A DNA stretch of 12,416 nt from Candidatus Sediminicultor secundus (GTDB lineage: Bacteria; Atribacterota; JS1; SB-45; 34-128). Shown here piece after piece: positions 5,631-12,416 of this stretch (the first letter of the stretch is position 1; every line of letters begins with the position of its first letter). The position numbers were made by a program, and so were the translations under genes. The notes under the pieces are model-generated. The model did no database searches and was not told where the DNA came from. It saw only the letters and a list, made by a program, of their open reading frames with translations. The stretch covers positions 3,515-15,930 of the forward strand of contig NCRO01000111.1 in the NCBI GenBank assembly GCA_002849045.2, given 5' to 3'.

Positions 5631-5658
5631 AACTTGTAACTTGTAACTTGCAACCTGT
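5631..5658. repeat. AACTTGT heptamer tandem repeat
   Basis: Four heptamers in a row: AACTTGT, AACTTGT, AACTTGC, AACCTGT. They start 12 nt past the leuS stop. This is simple-sequence material with no coding signal. Confidence 0.7.
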
Positions 5659-5669
5659 TTCACTGTTTG

Positions 5670-8171
5670 TTATTTTATCACAATGTTTACCAGTTTCCCA
5701 GAAATAACAATAATCTTTATAATCTTTTTACCTTCAATTTTTTCTTGTATTTTTGGCAGAGAAAGTGCTTCATCTTTTATTTTCTCATCATCGTAAGAAG
5801 CAGGAACTATCAATTTCCCTCTTAGTTTTCCGTTTACCTGGATTACAATTAGCTTCTCCTCTTCCTCTAACATCTTCTCATCATACTTAGGCCAGGGCTG
5901 CATATAAATAATTTTTTTGTTACCCATCTCTTGCCATAGCTCTTCTGAAAAATGAGGAGCGATGGGACCTAAAAGCCTGACTATCATTTCTAAAGCCTCT
6001 TTTAAAACAAAAACATCTCCTTCTTTTCCCTGTTTTTCTTCTGCTTCTAACTGAAATTTATACACTTCATTGACTAACTCCATTATGGCACTAATAGCTG
6101 TATTGAAGTGAAATCTTTCTTCGATATCTTCGGTAACTTTTTTAATGGTTTGGTGGGTCTTCTGTCTTATTTTTTTAGCTTCCACACTTATATCTTCCGG
6201 GGAAACTTCTTCTTTATTTCCCGCTTTTTTAAAGCAATCGATATTATTGTAGATTAATCGCCAAACTCGATTCAAGAATCGAGAAGCCCCTTCCATCCCT
6301 TTATCCGTCCATTCCATATCTGCTTCCGGAGGACCGGCAAACAGCATCATTACTCTGGTAGCATCAATGCCGAATTTAGAGAATATTTCTCCCGGATTAA
6401 CTGCATTGCCTTTGGATTTAGACATCGCTGCCCCATCTTTGCAGACCATCCCTTGAGTAAAGAGTCTTTTGAAAGGTTCTTTAAAATTAACATATTTCAT
6501 ATCATATAAAGCTTTGGTAAAAAACCGAGAATATAATAAATGCAATATGGCGTGCTCTACTCCACCGATATATTGATCTACCGGCATCCAGTATTTTAAT
6601 TCTTCAGCATCAAATGGTGCTGTATCAGTTTTAGGGGAACAAAATCTAAAGTAGTACCAGGAAGAACAGACAAAAGTATCCATAGTATCTGTTTCTCTTT
6701 TGGCTTCCCCGCCGCATTTTGGACAAATTGTATTAACAAATTTTTTACTGCTTGCCAACGGTGACGTATCTTTGGGTCTTAAATCAACATTTTCCGGGAG
6801 CAAAACCGGCAAATCATTTTCAGGTACGGGAACCATGCCACATTCGGAACAGTAAATCATAGGAATAGGTGCACCCCAATAACGCTGTCGTGAAATAAGC
6901 CAATCTCTTAATCTGTAATTAACCTCTCTCTTCCCAGATCCCTTTTTAATCAGATAATCAATTATGACATCTAATGATTTACTGCTTGGCAAGCCGTTAA
7001 ATTGGCCGGAATTAACCATAATGCCTTCTTCATCAAAAGCGGCCTCGATTGTATCAGAGGTAACTTTCTTGTCTTTTGGCTGAATAACTATTCTTATAGG
7101 TAAATTATATTTTTTAGCGAATTCAAAATCCCTTTGATCATGAGCCGGAACTGCCATTACCGCACCTGTTCCATAGTCCATTAATATATAATTTGCTACC
7201 CAGATGGGAATTGCTTCATCATTTAGGGGATTTATTACATATTTACCGGTAAAACATCCTCTTTTTTCCAGCACTCCCGATACCCTATCTATAGCACTCT
7301 CTTTGCTTACTTTCTTTTTGAAGCTCTTAACTTCATCTTTACAAGGGGAATCCTTTATTATCTCTCCTACTAAGGGATGTTCGGGAGATAATAGAAAATA
7401 GGTTGCTCCGTAGAGAGTGTCGGGTCGGGTAGTGAAAACTGGAATAGTATTATCGCTCCCTCTTATGGGAAATTCAACCCTTGCTCCCTCGCTCCTGCCT
7501 ATCCAATTTCTCTGCATAGTTAATACTTTCTCTGGCCATTCTTCTAAATACTCTATATCATCAAGTAATCTCTGAGCATATTCAGTAATCTTAAAAAACC
7601 ATTGAGATAGCTCCTTTTTAACAACTTCATTTTCACACCTCCAGCATTTTCCATCTATTACTTGTTCGTTGGCTAATACTACATTGCAGGAAGTGCACCA
7701 ATTAACTATTGCTTTTTTCTTGTAGGCTAATCCCTTTTTATATAGTTGCAAAAATATCCACTGAGTCCACTTGTAGTAATCCGGATCACAGGTGGCTATT
7801 TCTCTGTCCCAATCATAACTAATACTCATATTGGTTAGAGTATTCTTCATTTTTTGAATATTGTTTTTAGTCCAGATTAAGGGATGAATTTTATTTTTTA
7901 TAGCAGCGTTCTCTGCGGGTAAGCCAAAGGCATCCCAGCCCATAGGGTGCAGGATATTATATCCTTGAGAATGTTTATATCTGGCCACTACATCACCGAT
8001 AACGTAGTTTTTTACGTGTCCCATATGAGGCTCTCCCGAAGGATAGGGAAACATTTCTAAAACATAATATTTCGGTTTTTTAGAATCGACATAAGATTTA
8101 AAATAATTATTTTTATTCCAATACTCCTGCCATTTTTTTTCAACTTCGGTAAAATTATATCTGTCTTCCAT
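5670..8171 (-). CDS. leuS: leucine--tRNA ligase
   Basis: LeuRS charges tRNA-Leu and edits mischarged products. The 833-residue class I enzyme has HMGH (49-52) as its HIGH motif. A zinc-ribbon-like site has C159, C162, C176 and C179, and a second cysteine set is C441, C444, C483 and C486. The CP1 editing domain has the TTRPDT threonine-rich motif (247-252) and [18 protein letters not shown] (about 334-351, with the conserved Asp at 345). The KMSKS loop reads AMSKSKGN (582-589), so its first Lys is Ala, a substitution I believe occurs in other bacterial LeuRS. An anticodon-binding helical domain and short C-terminal domain follow. Length is normal. AGGAGG lies 11 nt before the ATG. Expression is controlled by the T-box leader upstream, which has a tRNA-Ala gene inside it. 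Confidence 0.98.
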   Translation of the reverse strand: MEDRYNFTEVEKKWQEYWNKNNYFKSYVDSKKPKYYVLEMFPYPSGEPHMGHVKNYVIGDVVARYKHSQGYNILHPMGWDAFGLPAENAAIKNKIHPLIWTKNNIQKMKNTLTNMSISYDWDREIATCDPDYYKWTQWIFLQLYKKGLAYKKKAIVNWCTSCNVVLANEQVIDGKCWRCENEVVKKELSQWFFKITEYAQRLLDDIEYLEEWPEKVLTMQRNWIGRSEGARVEFPIRGSDNTIPVFTTRPDTLYGATYFLLSPEHPLVGEIIKDSPCKDEVKSFKKKVSKESAIDRVSGVLEKRGCFTGKYVINPLNDEAIPIWVANYILMDYGTGAVMAVPAHDQRDFEFAKKYNLPIRIVIQPKDKKVTSDTIEAAFDEEGIMVNSGQFNGLPSSKSLDVIIDYLIKKGSGKREVNYRLRDWLISRQRYWGAPIPMIYCSECGMVPVPENDLPVLLPENVDLRPKDTSPLASSKKFVNTICPKCGGEAKRETDTMDTFVCSSWYYFRFCSPKTDTAPFDAEELKYWMPVDQYIGGVEHAILHLLYSRFFTKALYDMKYVNFKEPFKRLFTQGMVCKDGAAMSKSKGNAVNPGEIFSKFGIDATRVMMLFAGPPEADMEWTDKGMEGASRFLNRVWRLIYNNIDCFKKAGNKEEVSPEDISVEAKKIRQKTHQTIKKVTEDIEERFHFNTAISAIMELVNEVYKFQLEAEEKQGKEGDVFVLKEALEMIVRLLGPIAPHFSEELWQEMGNKKIIYMQPWPKYDEKMLEEEEKLIVIQVNGKLRGKLIVPASYDDEKIKDEALSLPKIQEKIEGKKIIKIIVISGKLVNIVIK

Positions 8172-8190
8172 TTTTAGATATTCCTCCTTA

Positions 8191-8263
8191 AAAATAAAAA
8201 TCCCGTCTCAAGTAATTGATTAACCTATTACCAGGGACGAGATCTTTCTCGTGGTACCACCCT
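8191..8263 (-). promoter_or_regulatory. T-box antiterminator and terminator of leuS
   Basis: The antiterminator (8233-8263) is textbook: AGGG, the 7-nt bulge TGGTACC, then ACGAGA-AAGA-TCTCGT-CCCT. The bulge TGGT matches a tRNA ending in A73-CCA. The competing terminator pairs ATCTCGTC (8236-8243) with GACGGGAT (8200-8207), with an inner GTAAT/ATTAC helix and the T-rich tail TTTTTATTTT (8191-8200). The leuS ribosome site begins directly after the tail. This half alone identifies a T-box; its Stem I half lies beyond the tRNA-Ala gene. Confidence 0.95.
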
Positions 8264-8291
8264 TTTTCAGTAGATTTAATACATTATAATT

Positions 8292-8367
8292 TGGTGGAGC
8301 TGGCGGGAATCGAACCCGCGACCTCCTCCACGCCAAGGAGGCGCGCTCCCGACTGCGCTACAGCCCC
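8292..8367 (-). tRNA. tRNA-Ala(GGC) embedded in the leuS leader
   Basis: The cloverleaf is complete. Acceptor GGGGCTG/CAGCTCC carries the G3-U70 wobble pair that defines alanine identity. D-stem GCGC/GCGC, anticodon stem CCTCC/GGAGG with loop TTGGCGT (anticodon GGC), T-arm GCGGG-TTCGATT-CCCGC, A73 and encoded CCA follow. It lies only 28 nt upstream of the leuS T-box sequence and downstream of Stem I, between AGTAGAT (8373-8379) and ATCTACT (8269-8275), which can pair around it. It is likely transcribed from the leader promoter; a TTGACA at 8400-8405 lacks a good -10. Confidence 0.96.
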
Positions 8368-8566
8368 ACATTATCTACTCTTATTAAACAATTAACGCTT
8401 GTCAACGTTGTAAACTATATTTAAATCAATATTATTAATTTATTTTTTCGCTTACAAAACTTGAAGGTGAGTTTAAAGGTGTCTTCTCAGCTTTCACCAA
8501 ATGCTGATTCTCTTTTTAAAAAATATACCTTTCAATCCTTCGCTCGGTTTTTTTCTTTCTGAGTTC
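8368..8566 (-). promoter_or_regulatory. leuS T-box leader, Stem I and Stem II part
   Basis: Downstream of the promoter a Stem I can be drawn. The base helix is GAAGG/CCTTC (8537-8541 with 8463-8467). The internal loop is ATTG opposite AAACTCA, containing CTC (8469-8471), a leucine codon followed by A. The next helix is AAAGGT/ACCTTT (8527-8532 with 8475-8480). An AGAG bulge region is followed by the apical stem TCAGC/GCTGA, whose loop contains GGTGAAA. Stem II is probably TTGTAA/TTACAA (8452-8457 with 8408-8413). A short pseudoknot (loop ACAA with downstream TTGT) could be the IIA/B element. The specifier fits leuS. Stem II and IIA/B are tentative; Stem I is well supported by spacing, apical loop and specifier. 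Confidence 0.75.
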
Positions 8567-8572
8567 GTTTTT

Positions 8573-8601
8573 AGTATAATTGAAAAAAAAATAAAAGTCA
8601 A
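8573..8601 (-). promoter_or_regulatory. promoter of the leuS T-box leader and tRNA-Ala
   Basis: TTGACT (8596-8601), a 17-nt spacer and TATACT (8573-8578) on the minus strand. The start would be near 8566, giving a leader of about 395 nt that includes Stem I, tRNA-Ala, the antiterminator and the terminator. A CGTAT-type repeat abuts its upstream side. Confidence 0.75.
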
Positions 8602-8640
8602 TATTTCGTATGTCGTATATCGTATTTCGTATATCGGTAA
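8602..8640. repeat. CGTATNTCGTAT repeat beside the leuS promoter
   Basis: Successive TTCGTATG, TCGTATA, TCGTATT, TCGTATA units form a degenerate short tandem repeat. It belongs to the same family as 1583-1731 and sits immediately upstream of the -35 hexamer. The 74-codon plus-strand frame running through it is not a gene. Confidence 0.6.
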
Positions 8641-8906
8641 GACCGTTAGCCACTTACCCAGTTTACCGGTTAGCTGGTTGAAAAAATGGAAAACTGAAGT
8701 CGGAATCCAGGATAAAGTACAGTGATAAGGGATGAGTAATCTGTAATAAGTTACGGGGGTTATGGGTTACAAGTTTACAGAAAGCTCCGAATAGCCAAGA
8801 CTACATTGTTTTATACGCTCTTGTAATGAACTGTAAACCGATTTTTCTCTTGTCTAAAAACTATAAACTGAAAACCTGTATCTAATGCTAACAACTATTC
8901 ACTATT
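8641..8906. other. gene-free interval with short repeats
   Basis: I see no coding region here. The interval holds low-complexity fragments (TTACAAGTTTACAG and, about 55 nt on, CTGTAAAC as an 8-bp inverted match) and the start of a GTTAGTGAATAGT-family repeat (8887-8913). It separates the toast-rack gene end from the leuS leader promoter. Confidence 0.4.
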
Positions 8907-8934
8907 CACTAACGACTAATTTAGTCAGTTAGTG
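8907..8934 (-). other. hairpin across the stop codon of the toast-rack gene
   Basis: CACTAAC-GACTAA and TTAGTC-A-GTTAGTG form a 13-bp stem with a single-base bulge and one-base loop, spanning the stop codon at 8921-8923. There is no T-run after it on the minus strand. It may protect the mRNA 3' end or be an artefact of the GTTAGTGAATAGT repeat meeting the gene end. Confidence 0.45.
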
Positions 8935-9790
8935 AGACTACCTCAATATCTATGAGACCTCCCTTGATTTCGATATCCAATTCCGCAGCACTCTTCCCGT
9001 ATTCCGGATTAATATAAGTTTGGTCATTTACTTTTATAAAACCCCTGATATCTAATTTTGAAGCCGGAAAATTTCTAAAAATAATTCTAGTTCCTATGCT
9101 TGAAGGTATCTTCAAAATTATTTTGGCTGCTCCTACATTAATACTAACTTTCGATTTTTTAGTTAGGTCTCCTGAAAAATCAAAGATATAGCTCCCCGCT
9201 CCACCGGCAAAATTCATTTCATCAAAATTTGCATTAGCTAAACCTAATATTTTTATAGTGGAAGCACCTGTTTTTATATTAATATTTTTTAAGTCTATAA
9301 GATTAGGTTGATTAAATTCAATATTGGTTTGACTTGCTCCCGAATTAAGATAAAAATATTCTATCTGTAAATTAGTTAGGTCAATATCACCACTATAAGT
9401 CGCGGTGTTAATATATAATTGCAGAGGGATATCAGAAGGTAATTTTAAATTCCATCTATTTTTATAAGGAAATGGTAAATCAAGGTCTTTCTTAATACTC
9501 TGCGATAGAGTTAAAATACCGGTTTCCCCTAATATCTCATACTGGATATTAGGCTTTAAGATACTTTTATCATATTGGAAATTACCTTTAAACACATCTT
9601 CTTCCCCGGAAATTAAGACCAGTTTTCCTGCCCCAAATTTTATAGAAACTTTTAATGAATCTACTTCTCCTAAAGGAATGACTCTGTTTTCTCTATTTTC
9701 CTCATCTGCCATTGATTTATAAGTAATAACAAAGAAAATAAGGAAAAGCAAAATTAATAAAATATATCTTTTTTTGGCTGGTAATTTCAA
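8921..9790 (-). CDS. membrane-anchored toast-rack / LiaF-like beta protein
   Basis: The function is unknown. Residues about 9-24 (YILLILLFLIFFVITY) form one hydrophobic segment after a KKR cluster, an uncleaved signal anchor or signal peptide that puts the rest outside the cytoplasm. The remainder is beta-rich with repeated Gly-Ala turns: FGAGKLVL, SGASQTNIEF, TGASTIKIL, GGAGSYIFDF, NVGAAKIILKIP. It closes with a Y-x-x-S-A-A-E-L-D-I-E-I-x-G-G-L-I-D-I-E-V type end. This pattern matches the toast_rack/DUF2154 and LiaF C-terminal families as I know them. I chose a TTG start (9788-9790) because AAAGGTGA lies 6 nt upstream; the frame extends 14 codons further to another TTG with no ribosome site and passes through a terminator-like hairpin. 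Length is 289 residues. LiaF-type proteins take part in envelope stress sensing, but no histidine kinase or regulator is nearby. Confidence 0.75.
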   Translation of the reverse strand: MKLPAKKRYILLILLFLIFFVITYKSMADEENRENRVIPLGEVDSLKVSIKFGAGKLVLISGEEDVFKGNFQYDKSILKPNIQYEILGETGILTLSQSIKKDLDLPFPYKNRWNLKLPSDIPLQLYINTATYSGDIDLTNLQIEYFYLNSGASQTNIEFNQPNLIDLKNINIKTGASTIKILGLANANFDEMNFAGGAGSYIFDFSGDLTKKSKVSINVGAAKIILKIPSSIGTRIIFRNFPASKLDIRGFIKVNDQTYINPEYGKSAAELDIEIKGGLIDIEVVSLTD

Positions 9791-9821
9791 ATTAATCACC
9801 TTTTTAATAAATATAAATAAA

Positions 9822-9849
9822 GTGCAGGACAATTTGCTTCGCCCTGCAC
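9822..9849 (-). terminator. hairpin with T-rich tail (terminator or attenuator)
   Basis: GTGCAGG/CCTGCAC (9843-9849 with 9822-9828) forms a 7-bp stem, extendable to 9 bp by G-U and C-G. On the minus strand it is followed by TTTATTTATATTT. It lies between the 26-residue ORF and the toast-rack gene, so it could end the first transcript or attenuate the second. Confidence 0.6.
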
Positions 9850-9852
9850 CTA

Positions 9853-9866
9853 AAGAAACGTTTCTT
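9853..9866. promoter_or_regulatory. 14-bp palindrome, possible operator
   Basis: AAGAAACGTTTCTT is a perfect palindrome 3 nt from the hairpin base. The size and symmetry suit a dimeric regulator site, but it may simply be part of the 3' structure of the small ORF transcript. No promoter overlapping it is clear. Confidence 0.35.
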
Positions 9867-9904
9867 ACAATTTATAGTAATTCGATATTAATTTATATTT
9901 TATT

Positions 9905-9985
9905 CTATTCTTCTGCAAAATACCATATCAAATATGCTATCGCTGCAATGATTGCTGCCCACCAATACCAAGCTAAATCTGCCAT
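9905..9985 (-). CDS. 26-residue single-span membrane peptide
   Basis: A short frame starts at ATG (9983-9985) and ends at TAG (9905-9907). GGAGGTG, preceded by further Gs, lies 7 nt before the ATG and is one of the best ribosome sites in the window. The peptide begins MADLAWYWWAAIIAA and ends IWYFAEE. It has an acidic N-terminal Asp, a hydrophobic span rich in Trp and Ala from about residue 4 to 24, and two terminal glutamates. I do not recognise the family. It sits alone between the EF-G-like gene and the toast-rack gene, with a terminator-like hairpin after it. A small membrane subunit or regulator is plausible but unproven. The support is the ribosome site plus a coherent transmembrane composition. 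Confidence 0.65.
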   Translation of the reverse strand: MADLAWYWWAAIIAAIAYLIWYFAEE

Positions 9986-10120
9986 ATTATTACACCTCCC
10001 CCTTTTTTATAATATTTTACTAGTGCAAATCGATAAATAAGTCCATCTTTATATAATACATTCTATATCTAATTTAAAAATCCTTCTTTTTTTAAAAAAT
10101 ATTTTAAATTTTTTTAAGAA

Positions 10121-12220
10121 TTATTTTTTATCTTCCTCTTCTTCTTTGGATTTAGTAATTATTTCCTGTACAATATTAGCAGGCACCTCTTCATAGTGGG
10201 AAAATTTCAAACTAAAAGTACCTCTACCTTGAGTAATTGACCTCAAATCGATAGCATATTTAAAAATATCTGCTTGGGGTATTTTAGCTTTAATAGCCTG
10301 TTTTCCACTTGAAGATTCTTCCATCCCCATTATCTTCCCTCTTTTACTATTCAAATCTCCAATTATATCCCCCATATATTCTTTTGGTACTATTACTTCT
10401 ATATCCATGATAGGCTCTAATAAGACCGGGTTAGCTTCTGCCGCTCCTTTCTTAAAAGCCATCGAACCGGCTACTTTGAAAGCCATTTCTGAAGAATCAA
10501 CCGGGTGATAACTGCCGTCATAAACAGTAGCCTTTATATCTACAGTGGGATATCCTGCCAATATTCCTTTTTCCATTGCTCCGATTACGCCTTTTTCCAC
10601 TGCAGGTCGATACTGACGCGGAATTACTCCTCCAACTATTTTATCTACAAATTCAAACCCCCCTCCTCTTGCTTTGGGTTCAAGCTCTAACCAGCAATGT
10701 CCGTACTGCCCCCTGCCGCCAGATTGCTTCTTATATTTTCCTTCTACCTTAATCTTTTTTCGAATAGTCTCTTTGTATCCTACTTTAGGAGTGCTTTTTT
10801 CAACCTCTACTCCAAATTTACTTTCCATAGTATCAACTATTACTTCCAGATGGGATTCTCCCATGCCAGTCAATATGGTCTCTCCGGTATTTTCATCCCG
10901 GTAAACTTTAACCGTAGGATCTTCATCAATTATCTTGCTTAGAGCGGTACTTAATTTATCCTCATCTCCCTTAGTCTTGGGAGAGATTGCCAGCAACATT
11001 ATTGGTTCGGGATATTCTATTTTTTCAAATAAAACAGGATTATCTTTATCACAGAGAGTATCACCGGTAATAGTATTCTTAAGTTTTGCTACAGCAGCTA
11101 TATCTCCTGCATAAACCTCAGAAATAGAGCGTTGATTCTTGCCCTGCATTTTATAAATTTTTCCTACTTTATTATCTATGCTTTTTGAAGAATTATAAAT
11201 ATTTGAATCTTCGGGTAATTTCCCTGAATACACTCTAAAGTAAGTTAAATTTCCTACATAGGGGTCTGCTACAGTTTTAAAAACAAAAGCAGAAAAAGGG
11301 GAATCAATAGAATTTTTTATTAATTCTTCAGAAGAAGTTTTTACATTCTTGGCTGCAACAGGGGGCATTTCAGATGGAGAAGGAAGATATTCGCTTATAA
11401 AATCAAGAAGAAGCTCTATTCCTAAATTCATAGTCGCTGAGCCGCAAAGAATGGGAACAATCTTTCTTTCTTTTATCCCCTGTTTTAACAAAGAAGCAAT
11501 CTCCTGGTTGGTCAAAGTTTCCCCATCCAAATATTTCATTAAAAGCTCGTCATCGAATTCAGCTACTGCTTCTACTAATTCCTTCCTATAAGATTCTGCC
11601 TTTTCTTTCATATCCTGGGGAATTTCCTGTTCTTCAAAAATTGGCTTACCCTCTCCTGATTTTTTATAAATAATGGCTTTCATCTTTATTAAATCGACTA
11701 TGCCTTGGAAATTTTCTTCCTTGCCAATGGGTAATTGTACTGAAATTGCGGATGAACCAAAAACTTTGTTAATCGTATCTTTTGCTCGGTAAAAATCGGC
11801 TCTTTCCCGATCCATTTTATTTATAAAAAGAGCTCGGGGTAGTTTGTATTCATCGGCAAAATCCCAGACTTTTTCAGTCTGCACTTCTACTCCTGATACC
11901 CCACATAGAACTATTATGGCACTATCCACAACTCTAAGGCTCAATTTGGTATCAGTAATAAAATCAAGGTAGCCTGGGGTATCGAGAATATTTACCATCA
12001 AACCCTTCCAATCTAAATAAGCTAAAGATGAATTGATGGTTATTCCTTTCTTTATTTCTCGGGGATCATAATCAGTAGTGGTATTACCTTGTTTGGTGTC
12101 TCCCAATCTAGTAATCATTCCTGAGTCATAAAGCAAAGCTTCGGTAAGCGAGGTTTTTCCGGAATCACCATGGCCTACCAAGGCAATATTTTTTACTTTA
12201 TTAATATCATATTTAGTCAT
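10121..12220 (-). CDS. elongation factor G-like translational GTPase (EF-G paralogue)
   Basis: The 699-residue product has the five-domain EF-G layout. G motifs are GHGDSGKT (16-23), KKGITI around 57-62, DTPGYLDF (80-87), NKMD (134-137) and CGSA. Domain II follows, then domain III and a domain IV with SGGRGQYGHCWLELEP, and a domain V ending in an acidic/lysine tail. The P-loop GHGDSGKT and DTPGY instead of AHIDAGKT and DTPGH mark the EF-G-like/EF-G2 subgroup. The Tyr replaces the catalytic His of canonical EF-G. The physiological role of this subgroup is unclear, and a normal fusA is expected elsewhere, in the str operon. GGAGG lies 10 nt before the ATG and a good promoter lies 58 nt before it. 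The gene stands alone. Confidence 0.93.
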   Translation of the reverse strand: MTKYDINKVKNIALVGHGDSGKTSLTEALLYDSGMITRLGDTKQGNTTTDYDPREIKKGITINSSLAYLDWKGLMVNILDTPGYLDFITDTKLSLRVVDSAIIVLCGVSGVEVQTEKVWDFADEYKLPRALFINKMDRERADFYRAKDTINKVFGSSAISVQLPIGKEENFQGIVDLIKMKAIIYKKSGEGKPIFEEQEIPQDMKEKAESYRKELVEAVAEFDDELLMKYLDGETLTNQEIASLLKQGIKERKIVPILCGSATMNLGIELLLDFISEYLPSPSEMPPVAAKNVKTSSEELIKNSIDSPFSAFVFKTVADPYVGNLTYFRVYSGKLPEDSNIYNSSKSIDNKVGKIYKMQGKNQRSISEVYAGDIAAVAKLKNTITGDTLCDKDNPVLFEKIEYPEPIMLLAISPKTKGDEDKLSTALSKIIDEDPTVKVYRDENTGETILTGMGESHLEVIVDTMESKFGVEVEKSTPKVGYKETIRKKIKVEGKYKKQSGGRGQYGHCWLELEPKARGGGFEFVDKIVGGVIPRQYRPAVEKGVIGAMEKGILAGYPTVDIKATVYDGSYHPVDSSEMAFKVAGSMAFKKGAAEANPVLLEPIMDIEVIVPKEYMGDIIGDLNSKRGKIMGMEESSSGKQAIKAKIPQADIFKYAIDLRSITQGRGTFSLKFSHYEEVPANIVQEIITKSKEEEEDKK

Positions 12221-12277
12221 ACAAACTTGTCCTCCTTGTCCTTGGTCAATTTTCTTATATTTGATTTATCGATTTTA

Positions 12278-12306
12278 ATTCTATCAGATATATTTAAATA
12301 TATCAA
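12278..12306 (-). promoter_or_regulatory. promoter of the EF-G-like gene
   Basis: TTGATA (12301-12306), a 17-nt spacer and TAGAAT (12278-12283) with TG one base before the -10 (extended -10), on the minus strand. The start would be near 12271, leaving a leader of about 50 nt with an AAGGAGG ribosome site. Confidence 0.7.
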
Positions 12307-12328
12307 AAAAATTAACTTATTAAATTAA

Positions 12329-12350
12329 CCGTTAGTGAATGGTATTTAGT
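12329..12350. repeat. GTTAGTGAATAGT-family repeat upstream of EF-G-like gene
   Basis: The plus strand CGTTAGTGAATGGTATTTAG matches, with one mismatch, the minus-strand copy at 4988-5008. It is also related to 8887-8913. The rest of the right edge (12351-12416) shows no gene. Confidence 0.55.
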
Positions 12351-12416
12351 AGCCAAGCGAAAAATGAAAAGCGCAAAACTTAAAGCCATAGCTCAAAATT
12401 CAAAATTAAAATATAT

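Noticed and set aside
8377..8405. Separate promoter for tRNA-Ala (TTGACA at 8400-8405)
   Set aside because: The -35 is perfect, but the hexamer 17 nt downstream is AAGAGT, matching -10 at only three positions, and other spacings are no better. The TTGACA also falls in the possible Stem IIA/B segment. It is not excluded, and start mapping would decide.
8501..8725. 74-codon plus-strand frame
   Set aside because: It overlaps the leuS leader, its promoter and the CGTAT repeat in antisense, and it has no ribosome site.
9774..10040. 88-codon plus-strand frame
   Set aside because: It is antisense to the 26-residue peptide gene, its ribosome site and the terminator hairpin, with no ribosome site of its own.
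10078..10120. AT-only stem with T-runs after the EF-G-like stop as terminator
   Set aside because: There is no GC pair to stabilise the stem, and the A/T runs would produce such pairing by chance in this composition.
1..12416. CRISPR array, insertion sequence, prophage or defence genes
   Set aside because: I saw no regularly spaced repeat-spacer units, transposase, integrase, phage or nuclease genes. The repeats found are short palindromes, tandem heptamers and degenerate intergenic repeats.

Overview
The window is AT-rich bacterial DNA in which every convincing gene lies on the minus strand. It is dominated by translation genes. Read in the direction of transcription (right to left), the order is: an EF-G-like GTPase, a 26-residue membrane peptide, a membrane-anchored toast-rack/LiaF-type protein, leuS with a T-box leader, ssb, a six-gene tRNA array, thrS with a T-box leader, then infC, rpmI and rplT. 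The T-box leaders, strong AGGAGG ribosome sites, sigma-A-type promoters and low GC suggest Firmicutes or a lineage sharing T-box control (Atribacterota, Thermotogae-like or a related uncultured phylum). The many small palindromic and tandem repeats between genes are what I would expect of an uncultured environmental lineage. The phylum cannot be fixed from this window.

Right part (8900-12416): the EF-G paralogue has its own promoter. It is followed by a tiny membrane ORF with an excellent ribosome site, a hairpin/T-rich terminator, and a secreted or anchored beta-rich protein of unknown role.

Middle (5600-8640): leuS is preceded by an unusual T-box leader. A promoter at about 8573-8601 starts a roughly 395-nt leader with a Stem I whose specifier loop carries CTC (Leu), a possible Stem II, a canonical antiterminator and a competing terminator. 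A complete tRNA-Ala(GGC) gene lies inside this leader, where the thrS leader has its simple Stem III. A 7-bp helix (AGTAGAT/ATCTACT) encloses the tRNA. This is the most interesting feature of the window.

Left part (1-5600): ssb is followed by a perfect-stem terminator. A promoter then drives tRNA-Val(UAC)-Asp-Phe-Gly-Cys-Val(GAC), which runs after only 29 nt into the thrS T-box leader with no visible promoter between, so thrS is probably read from the tRNA promoter. The thrS-infC-rpmI-rplT order is the classical one. However, infC has its own strong promoter and appears to start at ATT, and the rpmI-rplT gap has been widened by REP-like palindromes.

Together the genes cover aminoacylation, initiation, elongation and tRNA supply. 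Both synthetases are controlled by uncharged tRNA, and both leaders are physically joined to tRNA genes.
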